DNA from: Symbiodinium microadriaticum
Lineage: Eukaryota > Sar > Dinophyceae > Suessiales > Symbiodiniaceae
Length of the DNA: 64,000 bases
Assembly: GCA_001939145.1 (NCBI GenBank)
Contig: LSRX01000851.1
Span: 75,597 to 139,596, forward strand
Direction of reading: 5' to 3'
Below are positions 54,926 through 64,000 of this stretch, piece after piece. A program made the position numbers and the translations under genes. Under the pieces are notes generated by a model, which was not told where the DNA came from, searched no databases, and saw only the letters and a program-made list of their open reading frames with translations. Position 1 is the first letter of the stretch. Every line of letters begins with the position of its first letter.

Positions 54926-55019
54926 TACCCGGAGGCTCCATAGTAGTTCCTTTTTGGGATTACCTTATAGGATCCTACATATGAACCATAAAAAGGAACT
55001 ACTATGAAGCCTATGGGTA
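54926..55019. mobile_element. Family B element copy 3
   Basis: TACCCGGAGGCTCCATAGTA at the left and ACTATGAAGCCTATGGGTA at the right, with AGTTCCTTTTTGGGATTACC and AACCATAAAAAGGAACTA inside. Outer arms have diverged but the inner arms remain intact. Confidence 0.8.
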
Positions 55020-55168
55020 GTTTTGGAATCCGCTTGTGCACCAAGGGGGGCAGAGAGACCTTGAAGTGGGCCGTCGCAGGTGGGAGTTTTCCTGAGCCAT
55101 CGTGCGGCTTGGACCACCGCGCTAAATGCGCCCTTCACGCTGCCCCTTGGACTTCAGTTGACTTAATT

Positions 55169-55251
55169 AACCCTACGCTTCCAGGGACCTTATAATTGGG
55201 TCCTTAAGGGGTCTAGGGCCCTAACTATAAGGTCCTTGGAAGCCTAGGGTA
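55169..55251. mobile_element. Family E element copy 1
   Basis: AACCCTACGCTTCCAGGGAC and TCCTTGGAAGCCTAGGGTAA are inverted ends. The interior ATAATTGGGTCCTTAAGGGG then TCTAGGGCCCTAACTATAAG is nearly identical to 58010-58085. A TTAAT lies at the left border and TA at the right. Confidence 0.75.
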
Positions 55252-55674
55252 AGATATCGATGGTATCATCCAAGTTTGTCCGCACAGAGCAACCTGAGTT
55301 GCACGTCTGCAGAATTGTACGGTTCTGCAGAACTGGGTTGTTTGTTTGAAGAAGTGTGCGACGTAATTAATGGTGCTCCTAACGTTCAGAACCCTCATCG
55401 GATGTCTCATGTCTTCTCGATCCCGCCAACGGTCTGACTTCCCATCTAAGAGACTGGAGACTGGATTGTAGAAGTGTATGGTCTTATCCTAGGATCCTAA
55501 CCATAAACAGGCATGAGTGCTATCAAATAAAATGGTCAGGAGCTGCACAGGAAGGTCACGCAATCTCACTCTGCAAAAAGAAGAAAAAGCGGCCCATAGC
55601 GGTAGCTGGTACCGGCGGGTGTTGTTAGTCTCAGTCTCTGGTCATCAGCTGGGTTAGTACTGGAAGCGACCTAC

Positions 55675-55730
55675 ACCCTAAACCCTGAAACCCTAAAACC
55701 CTAAGCCCTAAACCCTAAACCCTAACTTAG
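55675..55730 (-). repeat. CCCTAAA tract
   Basis: ACCCTAAACCCTGAAACCCT followed by CCCTAAGCCCTAAACCCTAA units. Confidence 0.75.
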
Positions 55731-56147
55731 AACCGGGTACTTTGAACACTTCGGGGGATACTGCAGGTCGGAAGTTGTCCAGCAGAAGTCGACGCCGCCA
55801 TCGTCGTCGTCTTCTCGTCGGCGTCGTGGTGGTCGTGGTCTTCGTCTTGATAGTTGCCGCTGCCATCATCCCAGCAATAGCAGCAGCTGCAGCAGTACTG
55901 AAGTCTCGACCTCCTACCGTTAACTAGCCTTTGTGCTAGTACTAGTACGGCTACTGTCATGGTTCCCGTTATTTCCGCTTACTCTTGCTACCACCACTGG
56001 GTCATTATCAGCAGCAGCAGCCTGGAGACTTCGGATTTCTTCGCGGTTAGCACTGATACTTCCGTCACGATGGTGCGTGCCTGAAGTGAGCAGCAAAGCC
56101 TGATCAAACCCCTGCAGCCGCAGAACATAAACTTCAAGCCCTGAGAA

Positions 56148-56238
56148 CCTAAACTCCCTAAGTAGTTCCTTTTTGGGATTTCCTTATAGGATTCTAAATA
56201 TAAACCATAAAAAGGAACTACTTAGGGGCCTATGGGTA
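56148..56238. mobile_element. Family B element copy 4
   Basis: CTAAACTCCCTAAGTAGTTC at the left, CTACTTAGGGGCCTATGGGT then TA at the right. The interior GGATTTCCTTATAGGATTCT and AAATATAAACCATAAAAAGG is typical. The outer 10 bp of the left end have changed. Confidence 0.8.
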
Positions 56239-56239
56239 A

Positions 56240-58009
56240 GTCCAGAAGCCTCTCTTTTTGGACCAGTCCCGACAAAGAAAGCCCAACGACATGGCGCCGG
56301 CAAGGATCCTTGAGGACGATGCGGTGCCGTGCTTCCGGCTAGCTTGTTCTGTTAGGGTTTTGGATTTCTGGCAGCATCGGGCAGCTGGCAATCTGCGCGG
56401 TGCAGGTTTTGAGAAGGAGACTAGGTGCCATTTCCCTGTCAGAGGGGTGTCTGGGCCCCCTTCCGCACGACCAGGGCTTAGTCTCGTACCCAGTGTTGGA
56501 GTGGATTTTTCTTTGGCACAAACCGTGCAAGCGGTTACTTCTGCTGGGGAGGGACACTGTCCCTGAGATCCGCGATGATTCTAGCTGCAGCCACGGTCTG
56601 ATCATGATGATGTTCACGGTGATGATGACCGTGTGATGGCTACGACTACGAAGGTGAGTCGGGATGATGTTGGTGTTGTGCGGTGGTGAGGTGGGATGCT
56701 GTGGTGGGGTGGATTGCAAGGTCTGTTTGACCGGAGTTCTGAGCGTCTCTTCTACAATGGCTGACAAGTACGCCCATGCCGGGATTTCCCGGAGGGGACC
56801 CTTGCTTCAACGGCCTTTGCAGTCATTTCTCTCGAGCTGCTGCGTTCGGCTCTCCAAATCCTGCACTCTCGTGCTGCCACTGGCCGCAACTCAGGATTAG
56901 TTACACAAGCCAGTCTTAGAACCAGTCGCTACGAAGATGTCCGTAATTGTCATAGGTCGAATCGATGATGAACTTTGCCGTGATCCTCCCGCCGACATGC
57001 ATCTAACTAGTCGCCAGTCCTTCTGTGGGCTCCAGGGCCATGTGCGAGGACTGGCTGCTGCAAAGTCAAGAAGCTGCTTTGTCTCACATGGGCTCACCTC
57101 CGACGTGAGACGCCCGGAAGTGTAGAACTAGAGTGTAACAGTACAACATATAATGGCAATACAGTTTGGTATAGCTGTGCTTAACATAACATATAGAAGC
57201 TCCATATGTGCCAGGATGTCCTTCCTCCCCCCAGCAGCAGCGAACGGAGATGTGGACGAGGAAAGCGAGGCCGAGCATCGAATCAGCATCTTTTAAAGAG
57301 CTTTCGTGCTTAGGGTTTGGATGAGTTTGGGGTTTATGGGTTTAGGGCTTGATCATAAGAACTGAGAGATTTGAAAGCTCAATAATATGTTTCAACGCAA
57401 CGTCATTTGCAAAGTCTTTAGAGGCCCATCGAGGGGTCGCTTGTGCAAACCCGAACCCGCCAACCCCTGTTCAACGCTGTAGAACCCCGAAAACAGCTGT
57501 TACAAACCCTCATGTAGAATCCCCACCAAGACCTGTATCCAAAACCGTTGAGGCGGCCTATTTTCGCCTCTGCGCTGCGCGCTGGGCCTCTGTGTGGTCG
57601 GCGTTGACGCAGGCGTGCTTTCCTTGTGGCTGGGAGCAGGCGAACGAGGGGCCCAATTCCTTAAGGTGTATTAGAATCCAACAACCATACTTTAACCATG
57701 AAGGCCGCTAGAGTTTGTATTTTTGGTTCAGGTTTCAGGAGGTTTTGGCGTTTGGGGCTGCGGCGGCAAGTTTGTCGTGTCCAAAATTCTCGATTTGAGA
57801 TACAGAGTGATGAAAAGAGGTCTGAAAATTCTGCAATCATGTCCCCGTATCGGACCCACATACTTGCACGACAAACTATACCCCAAAATCCTGTGCTGAC
57901 CAGTACGGCCCCTGTACTACAGGGGATGCTTGGTATTGGCTTTACATCTTTTGGGCCTAGGTTGTGTGAAGTAGTCGGGCGTATGAGTTTAGGTGTTTGG
58001 GCCTTACTG
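56240..58009. other. No gene recognised; several unassigned open frames
   Basis: Around 56258-56640 two plus frames and one minus frame of 78-142 codons overlap, and none has motifs. The frame at 56400-56636 contains PVLEWIFLWHKPCKRLLLLG, which looks protein-like but is unsupported. A TTTAGGG patch is at 57310-57350. The frame at 57349-57711 (120 codons) is likewise anonymous. Confidence 0.3.
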
Positions 58010-58085
58010 TAGCCCTATGCTTCCATGGACCTTATTATTGGGTCCTTAAGGGGTCTAGGGCCCGAACTATAAGGTCCTGAAGGTA
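58010..58085. mobile_element. Family E element copy 2
   Basis: TAGCCCTATGCTTCCATGGA at the left and AAGGTCCTGAAGGTA at the right. The interior TTATTGGGTCCTTAAGGGGT then CTAGGGCCCGAACTATAAGG matches copy 1. The right end has lost about 9 bp (GGAAGCCTA). Confidence 0.75.
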
Positions 58086-58130
58086 AGGAGTCTGGGTTTT
58101 AGGGTCTCTTCTTGTCCAGTTTGGAGATGC

Positions 58131-58240
58131 ACCTGGGTAGTTCTCCAAATTAGGGTCCCTGTTTGGGGGTCCGTTTGATGAGGGTGACCGTAGCATATTG
58201 GGGACCAAAAAGGGACCGTTATTCAGAGAACTACCCACAT
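58131..58240. mobile_element. Family C element copy
   Basis: ACCTGGGTAGTTCTCCAAAT and CAGAGAACTACCCACAT are inverted ends. The interior has AGGGTCCCTGTTTGGGGGTC and CATATTGGGGACCAAAAAGG. It lies only 45 bp from the family E copy at 58010-58085. Confidence 0.8.
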
Positions 58241-58297
58241 GAAGGTTGCTCAAAACAGAAGCTCTGTGTACGACTCGAGAACTGCGTATGTACTGTA

Positions 58298-58412
58298 CAT
58301 ATGCATGCATGCATGTATGCAGGTAGGTGGGTAGGTGGGTCGGTCGGGCGGTCGGTCGGTCGGTCGGTCGGTCGGTCGGTAGGTAGGTAGGTAGGTAGGT
58401 AGGTAGGTATGC
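58298..58412. repeat. Compound tetranucleotide microsatellite (CATG, GGTA, GGTC, GGTA)
   Basis: GCATGCATGCATG, then GGTAGGTG, about ten GGTC units, about eight GGTA units. Frames (GRSVGRSV; PTDRPTDR) are artefacts. Confidence 0.95.
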
Positions 58413-58942
58413 GTGTTTGTACGCATGCATGCACGCAAACATGTGTCTGCATGTGTGTATGTCTTCTTGTAGTCAGAAGTATTCACCCGCTGCACTGCCA
58501 CCTCACAGACACCTGTTTGTAAATATTGTTATCACAATACATCAGATCATGCTATATCGTATTATACCATATTGTCCTGTGTCAAATTCTGGTATATCCA
58601 TGCCTTGCGAGCCGCCAGGCAACGGAAGCCCTGGGCCAGCGAGGCTTCGAGTAGGGGCGTGTTCTATTTCGTTTATCTCTACCCCAAAAGGATGCCCGCG
58701 GGAAAGGTCCGTCAAGAAGACGAGGAAGAGACCGAGCTTAGAGCTGAGTCCGTTGGACCTGACAGCTGAGGTCTAGGCCAGAGAGAGAGAGAGGAAGATC
58801 GAGATACATGCTGCCAATTGCGGTGATGCTAGTGACGATGCTGGTGTTGGTTGTAATGTTGCTGGTGGTGGTGATTCTCATGGCGATGGGGTAGCCTGAA
58901 GCAGGCTTAAGATTACCATGAGATTAGGACTGGCAAGGAGAA

Positions 58943-59374
58943 GTGGAAAGCCTGGAAGCCGTGACCATGAGTGCCAATCTGCATGATGTTATGTGGCTTG
59001 CTTTTCCGACTATCGCGTTATGGCCTGTATCACACAACACAATCAATAGACAGCTCTTGACGCTCGCTCCCACATTTCAGAATCGATGCCTTGTTCCAAC
59101 CGTTGCTATCACTTTTAATGCAACCGCTGACGACGACGACGACGAGAACAGCCACGAAAATACGACTAGCACTGGCACAACAGGAACCGCGACATTTATT
59201 TCTTTTCTACTACGACGTTCTCCCCTTCTGCTGCTTATGCTTGCCGACAGGCTCATGGGACATGCTCCTGGTCGGAAGACACAGGCACTGATGGACGACC
59301 TCGGTTTGGCTTGCGGTGTGGAGTTGCGCTTTAGTGGGCACCACAAAGAGATATACACGCACACGCGCGCTTAG
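58943..59374 (+). CDS. Anonymous open frame, 144 codons, doubtful
   Basis: Starts MESLEAVTMSANLHDVMWLA. It includes an acidic DDDDD run from a GAC triplet patch (59128-59145), a hydrophobic stretch LLRRSPLLLLMLADRLMGHA, and a soluble-looking end ALMDDLGLACGVELRFSGHH. The last codons run into a CACACG repeat. The composition is better than most frames here, but the triplet patch in its centre and the overlapping minus frame make it uncertain. No family is recognised. Confidence 0.2.
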   Translation: MESLEAVTMSANLHDVMWLAFPTIALWPVSHNTINRQLLTLAPTFQNRCLVPTVAITFNATADDDDDENSHENTTSTGTTGTATFISFLLRRSPLLLLMLADRLMGHAPGRKTQALMDDLGLACGVELRFSGHHKEIYTHTRA

Positions 59375-59849
59375 ATTCATATTCTTATTGTTATAATAGT
59401 TTTTGCCTTTGTACTCATACAGATGTTACAATACGAATACGAGTATGGATATTCATGTTGACATTGATACTAAGTATTGATATATGACTATGAGTATTAT
59501 GACTGTGCTTTCAGAGCCATGCTTCGTAGCCCTTGGCCGGGGACTTCAGAGCCACGAGCTTCCGGCAAGAGATCCGGGCTGCTGATTTCCTGAAGTTGAA
59601 GGCGCAACGAACGTTCAGGGCTTACCTGGGCCCCGAAAGTATGTAGAATAAGAGCCTCTTATAGGTTGTGGGCCATAATTTTACCTCCTTTTGGGGGTTT
59701 GAGTAGGGGTTTAGAGAACTACCGTAGTCGAAGACACCTGGCTGCCGAGAGAAACCAGAGCAAAATCTTGGGCCAAGTATAGTAAGACCCTCGCACGAAG
59801 CCGCTGCGCAGCGTAGAAGATGCCTAGACCCAAAAACCGGTCTAGTACT

Positions 59850-59946
59850 GTTGATGATATAAATCCTGCATTACCTAAAGGACCCCAAACTATGGGAATT
59901 ATGGTATACATCTTATTATGGGTAAGGCAGGATTTATATCATCAAC
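59850..59946. mobile_element. Family D element copy 3 (best ends)
   Basis: GTTGATGATATAAATCCTGC is followed by ATTACC at the left, and the right reads GGTAAGGCAGGATTTATATC then ATCAAC. The interior AAAGGACCCCAAACTATGGG and AATTATGGTATACATCTTAT is shared with the other two copies. A fragment of family C right end (TTTAGAGAACTACCG) lies upstream at 59710-59724. Confidence 0.85.
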
Positions 59947-60059
59947 CATATGTCACCCTTATGCACCATTCATCAATCAGGTGTTCCACACCTCACACTG
60001 GACTTCTACAAGAACCCTTGCCTCATGAACCCTGATAGAATCCCCCTACAAGACCAATC

Positions 60060-60135
60060 GTAAAGCCCTACACACCCCTCACCCCTAAACCCTTACAGGA
60101 CTTTCCCCCCGCCCCCCTCCCCCGCCCCGGGAGGT
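60060..60135. repeat. CCCTAAA-like units and a C-rich run
   Basis: CACCCCTAAACCCTTACAGG then CCCCCCGCCCCCCTCCCCCG at about 60105-60130. Confidence 0.6.
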
Positions 60136-60498
60136 TTGGTGAAGACCGGCCCATACCTGGAGAACACGACTTGGTCGACGCGGGCTTCTCGACCTGCCTC
60201 CACGTGGGCGCCCCCGAGGGGACTTTGTTTAGGGTTTCAGGGAATCGGTCAAAAACAGTACTTAATTAGGAGGTTGTAGTGAAGTTCTATAAGGCTTCCA
60301 TGGGTGCTTTTATAATCGTCACAGACAGGTTGGATTTAGGGTGTGGCTTTGGCGTTTGGGGATTTCGGTCAAGTACTAGAGACGGGTCTTTGGGTTTCAG
60401 GGTTTCTGCTTCTCGCCTGGCCAAGCACAGAGAAGGAGCTCAGGATTTAGGGTCGACTGCCTAGGGAGACCTTGAGCCCTAAACCTTGCCCGAACCCC

Positions 60499-60569
60499 AA
60501 ACATCCTACTTGTTTTAATAGGGTTCCTTATTATGGTACTTTTATATAAGTCCTTAAGAAGGTAGGTTA
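60499..60569. mobile_element. Family G element copy 2
   Basis: AAACATCCTACTTGTTTTAA at the left and AAGAAGGTAGGTTAT at the right are inverted. Read on the minus strand, ACCTACCTTCTTAAGGACTT matches 53091-53110 of copy 1. Confidence 0.6.
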
Positions 60570-60678
60570 TGAGGGGTTATAAAGGTATAACTTACTGCTC
60601 TTGCTAAGGGCAAACATCGCGCCAACCTTCGGATTTCTAACTATGGGGGCACCCCTTCTTTGGCCATCAGAAGGGCCC

Positions 60679-60770
60679 TACCCATAGGCCCCTAAGTAGT
60701 TAAGATTGGACTACCTTACAGGATTCTAAAGATAAGCCATAAAAAGGAACTACTTAGCGGCCTATGGGTA
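60679..60770. mobile_element. Family B element copy 5
   Basis: TACCCATAGGCCCCTAAGTA at the left and TACTTAGCGGCCTATGGGTA at the right, bordered by TA. The inner left arm has been replaced (GTTAAGATTGGACTACC instead of GTTCCTTTTTGGGATTACC). Confidence 0.8.
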
Positions 60771-60959
60771 TGCCTTCCAAGCTTTGCTTGAATTCCTGGT
60801 GCGGCTGTAGCGCTAAACCCTGTTCCCAAAGACTAGTAGTAGTCGCTAAACTCCATTCCGCAATCTCTGAGCACTCAACCCCAAAACTAGTCCCTGCGTG
60901 CAACCCTGCAATGTCCAGAACTCCACCTACAAGTTCGAAACCCCTGAACGCAAGCCCCT

Positions 60960-61075
60960 GGTGAGTCCCCAAGAAACCATAAACCCTAGACCCCTCAACC
61001 GGGTTTAGGGCTTTAGGGGTTTAGGGTTTAGGGGTTTAGGGGTTTAATGTTTATAGGGTTTAGGAATTCCATACT
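60960..61075. repeat. Abrupt inverted junction of CCCTAAA and TTTAGGG
   Basis: ACCATAAACCCTAGACCCCT, then CAACC, then GGGTTTAGGGCTTTAGGGGT. The strand switch is within a few bases at about 60999-61003. The right arm is longer and better preserved than the left. Confidence 0.75.
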
Positions 61076-63000
61076 TAACCCCTGTGGGTGTGAGCATTTT
61101 GGGGGGCGGGGGGGATCCTAAGCCTTCCGAGGCCTATGCCGTGTCGAGGACGGGCGCGGAGCGCCTCTTGGAGCTAACGGCTCTTTCCGAGGCGCCGGGA
61201 ATGTAGTGGAATGTAGGTGCCCGACAGGTCGAAATAGCATGCATTCTGAGTGTATAATTATATACAAAGGGCCAGGATTACTGGCTATTTGTCTACCCGT
61301 GTATGGAAGCCTTTCACTTCTCGTCTGTGCCCAACGTGCGCGCAGTTGGTGTATGTCAGCCTAGCTTAGCAGGCCTTCTTGGGAAGACGTCTACCCCAAA
61401 CCATGGTGAACCATGGATACCCAAATGCAACGAAACCCTACAAACCGCACACCCTAGACCCTAGAAACGACAAACCTACACCCTACCTAAACCTGAAAAA
61501 CATCCCGAAGTCATAAACCGTATACCCCTAAATCCTACAAGACCTAGATCATTGCGTTTTGAGGACTAGCCATGCTCGGAGCTGAATAAACAGAATCGGG
61601 TTCCTTGCAGTCTTCCGTTAGCCTTTAAAGGTTCTATAGACAGGGTCTACAAGGATTCTATCATCTAAGGGCCTGTGCAATTTAGAAGGGTGGTTTGGGT
61701 GGGGGGGCATCTGATACCCTGATCGTGTAGGGGCTCTACGGAAATCTTAATTATCGCTAGTTAATCCGGCCTCCATGCTTCACTTGCAATGAGGTGAAGA
61801 GTCCAGTGCGGGTTTGAACGCGTGCACTGTAACAATCAAGTGGCCCCTTTTCTAGACTAGAATGTTCGCTCTTCCTGGTAGGGCTAAGGGGCAGTATATA
61901 GAATGGAATGGTCGCCCCAGAAGTTGCCTACTCCAGGAGAATCCCCTGGGCGTGGTTATTCCAATAGACGACCTCCTACCTGGCGCAGCACTCAGGAGCT
62001 AGCAGACCTTTGTCTCAGCTAAGCCCTTAGCCGTTCCAATCGATCCTGAGACCCTGACCCATATGTTCCAAATCGTAGACCCATAAGTACACGTATTAAT
62101 TATATTAATGAGACGCTATAAACCTTAAAATCTCGGCCTCAGACCTTTCGATGACTGCCGTGGTTGTCATGATCATCTTCGCCCTTCCTCAATGTCAATA
62201 ACTCTAAGGGGCCTTAATAGGTTATGAACTCTATTAGTTATAGGAACCCCAAAACAGACTGGTAATTGTTCACGCTTCTATCTTTCTTACGTGGTTCATC
62301 CATCTCCAAGCAAACGACTGTCTCGATGCATGAGATCGCACTTGCACCATTTCTCATCTCTTCCCCTGCCGTCGGAGGCCGCCCTTAAGCTGGGACATCC
62401 CTGGTCCGAGCCTTTTTTCCATGGCTCCTTGCTGTCATGGCCCGGCACCCCAAAGCCCAAAGCATACACCCGAAGCCGCAAGTCCTGAAAGGCAGCCTTC
62501 ACCCAAAACCAGTAAATTTTGCAAAGAGCAACCCTTACCTGTAAACAGGGAGCCCAAGAATTGTTTTTCAAGGTCTGTTATGGGGACGGCCACAATTTTC
62601 CGAAAGCCGGCATAAGTCCCAAATAGGCAACATTGTCAACAACCATCATAGATCCCTGAAAGATCGGTGCCTTACGTTTCTGAAAGCCTTTCCCTAAAGC
62701 TCAGAGGCGTTTGGACCGGACGGCACCCCCGCAGAGATGTCGAGGTAACAGAGGGCACAGGACTTTTGGCTTCAAGGTTTAGGCGCAGGATGCCAGAGCA
62801 AACCCCCCCCTGTTCCGAAAGTTTTATACTTCTTAAGTCTCAACTCCATACCCTTCAAGATCCAGAGTGCCAGAGTGGGGAGTTTGAAGTCTGATCTTCA
62901 GAGAAGAATGGGCTGTGAAGGTGTTACATCAGCTTGAATTTTCATGTTCCCTCAAGGTTCATGGTGTGGAGAGGTTGGGGGGGGGGGGCAAAAGCTGCCG
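61076..63000. other. No gene recognised
   Basis: Degenerate CCCTA-type units at 61435-61545. A family H-like phrase, TAAGGGGCCTTAATAGGTTA, is at 62202-62221. Several frames of 62-91 codons between 62291 and 62894 overlap on both strands without motifs. Confidence 0.35.
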
Positions 63001-63196
63001 CTCATACTCCTACTGCCACTGCAATTTAGCGCTGCCACTAGGGCTGCCATGACCACTACCATTACGACATTGCTACCGATGCTGCACGACCACATCTACG
63101 GCGACTACGACTACGACGACGACTACTGCTAGAACTACTGCTACGACCACTGCCACTGCTGCTGCTGCTGCTCCTCCTACTAAGGACTAGTTGCTG

Positions 63197-63231
<35 letters not shown>

Positions 63232-63310
63232 GCTACTACTGCTCCTACTCCTACGCCTACTCCGACGACGAGGAGGACCACGACGACGACCAGCAGCACC
63301 AGCACCTGAG
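63000..63310. repeat. Triplet-rich DNA (CTA, CTG, GAC)
   Basis: TACTGCCACTGC, GACTACGACTACGACGACGA, CTGCTGCTGCTGCTCCTCC and (CTA)n at 63195-63232 follow each other. Confidence 0.85.
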
Positions 63311-63314
63311 AAGG

Positions 63315-63482
63315 CCTAGGTAATACTATAATATACCAGAATATACCATAATATACCAAAATCTACCGTAATATATGCTAGACCATACCATAATATACGA
63401 TAGTATACTATGATATATTATAATATACTATAGTATTAGACTATATGTGTATGTATGTATGTATATATATATATATATATGT
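63315..63482. repeat. AT-rich degenerate repeat and (TA)n
   Basis: Units like AATATACCA and ACTATAATAT recur at about 10 bp, then GTATGTATGTA and (TA)n end at 63480. Same class as 27990-28800 and 45725-45870. Confidence 0.7.
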
Positions 63483-63529
63483 GGGTTGAACCTTTACGCT
63501 CTATTTGACAACCGCCTTCTGCCCTTTCA

Positions 63530-63660
63530 AAATTTTCAAAATTTCCTTTATTGAAAATTAAAAAATAAAAAAAATTAAGAATTTTAAAAACTTTAAATAT
63601 TTGAAATTTTCAATATTTCCTTTATTGAAAATTTTAAAAATTTTACAAATTCTAAATACA
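63530..63660. repeat. A/T block with duplicated TTTCCTTTATTGAAAATT
   Basis: TTTCAAAATTTCCTTTATTG near 63533 and TTTTCAATATTTCCTTTATT near 63606 begin two copies about 70 bp apart, each followed by AAAATTAAAAAAT or AAAATTTTAAAAATTTT. Most of it is A or T. Confidence 0.75.
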
Positions 63661-64000
63661 ACGCAATTCTATGGAGTTTGCAAGTCTCTTGGACAGGTTT
63701 CACACGAAGATGCTGCGTGTTGAATCAGAATAGGGTTTGTGGATGTTTGTGGCATATGCTCGAAGCACCCGCACTAGAAAATACCCATCAGTGGCAACGC
63801 AGCAAACAGCAAATCAAAACCAGCCATAGCCCATGTAGACGCACGATTTCGCATGCACCCGCTCCAGAAGCTCGCATCAGACAGCAATTCAAAACCAACC
63901 GTTCACCATTAGACACGCGATTTTGCAAGCACGCAGTATACGACAGCGATGATCTCACACCGGGTTCCATAAATCCCTGGCGCGTGCAAACACTCCTTTT
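63661..64000. other. Window end, possible diverged direct repeat
   Basis: CCCATGTAGACGCACGATTTCGCATGC (near 63831) and the CACCATTAGACACGCGATTTTGCAAGC region (near 63905) are similar, both following CAAAACCA(G/A)CC. About 75 bp separates the two. No gene was seen. Confidence 0.4.

Overview
The window reads as nuclear DNA from a eukaryotic alga, most likely a dinoflagellate (perhaps Symbiodiniaceae or a relative). Three things point there. (1) Degenerate copies of the heptamer TTTAGGG and its complement CCCTAAA occur every one or two kilobases, in both orientations; translated, they give the GFRV-type and LNPKP-type peptides that I associate, from memory, with dinoflagellate protein predictions. 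(2) At 49.4-50.1 kb lies a decayed Ty1/copia-like Gag fragment of the kind common in dinoflagellates. (3) A possible spliced-leader remnant lies upstream of the only convincing gene. There is no prokaryotic layout: no operons, no Shine-Dalgarno sites, no long ordinary reading frames. Most long open frames are translations of microsatellites and were discarded.

The window is gene-poor. The one gene I trust is on the minus strand at 3092-3412. It encodes a small secreted protein with six cysteines and an internal duplication. It sits inside a 1,057-bp element (2827-3883) with perfect 150-bp terminal inverted repeats and a 7-bp flanking direct repeat. This looks like a recent mobile element carrying a secreted-peptide gene, and it is the most notable object here. 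Weaker coding candidates are possible exons at 23667-23760, 42707-42790 and 51414-51538, and anonymous frames at 8770-9096, 40321-40683 and 58943-59374.

The rest is a repeat landscape. At least seven families of short (60-115 bp) inverted-repeat elements are present in two to five copies each. I call them A (ends GTTTCCGAAAAT), B (ends TACCCATAGGCCCCTAAGTA, flanked by TA), C (ends with GTAGTTCTCTAAAT-like sequence), D (ends GTTGATGATATAAATCCTGC), E (ends CCCTA(C/G)GCTTCCA), G (ends CCTACCTT) and H (AGGGGCCTNAAT). One isolated 85-bp palindrome (F) is also present. In two of these elements (12.6 kb and 13.2 kb) a TTTAGGG tract interrupts the element and is flanked by duplicated element sequence. 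This suggests that telomere-type repeats were inserted at internal breaks.

By region: 0-6 kb holds a GC-rich tandem repeat, the TIR element and a CCCTAAG array with an 88-bp higher-order repeat. 6-20 kb holds microsatellites, interstitial telomeric tracts and A, B and C elements. 20-35 kb holds trinucleotide-rich DNA, an AT-rich block at 28 kb and D and H elements. 35-41 kb holds CAG, CA and CATA arrays and B, D and A elements. 48.5-51.5 kb holds the retroelement relic and a long ACT array with an exact 108-bp period. 53-61 kb is a dense cluster of B, C, D, E, F and G elements. 61-64 kb holds trinucleotide, AT-rich and plain sequence. Short runs of N mark assembly gaps at 9616, 12534, 15373-15383 and 53580. 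No rRNA, tRNA or CRISPR array was recognised.
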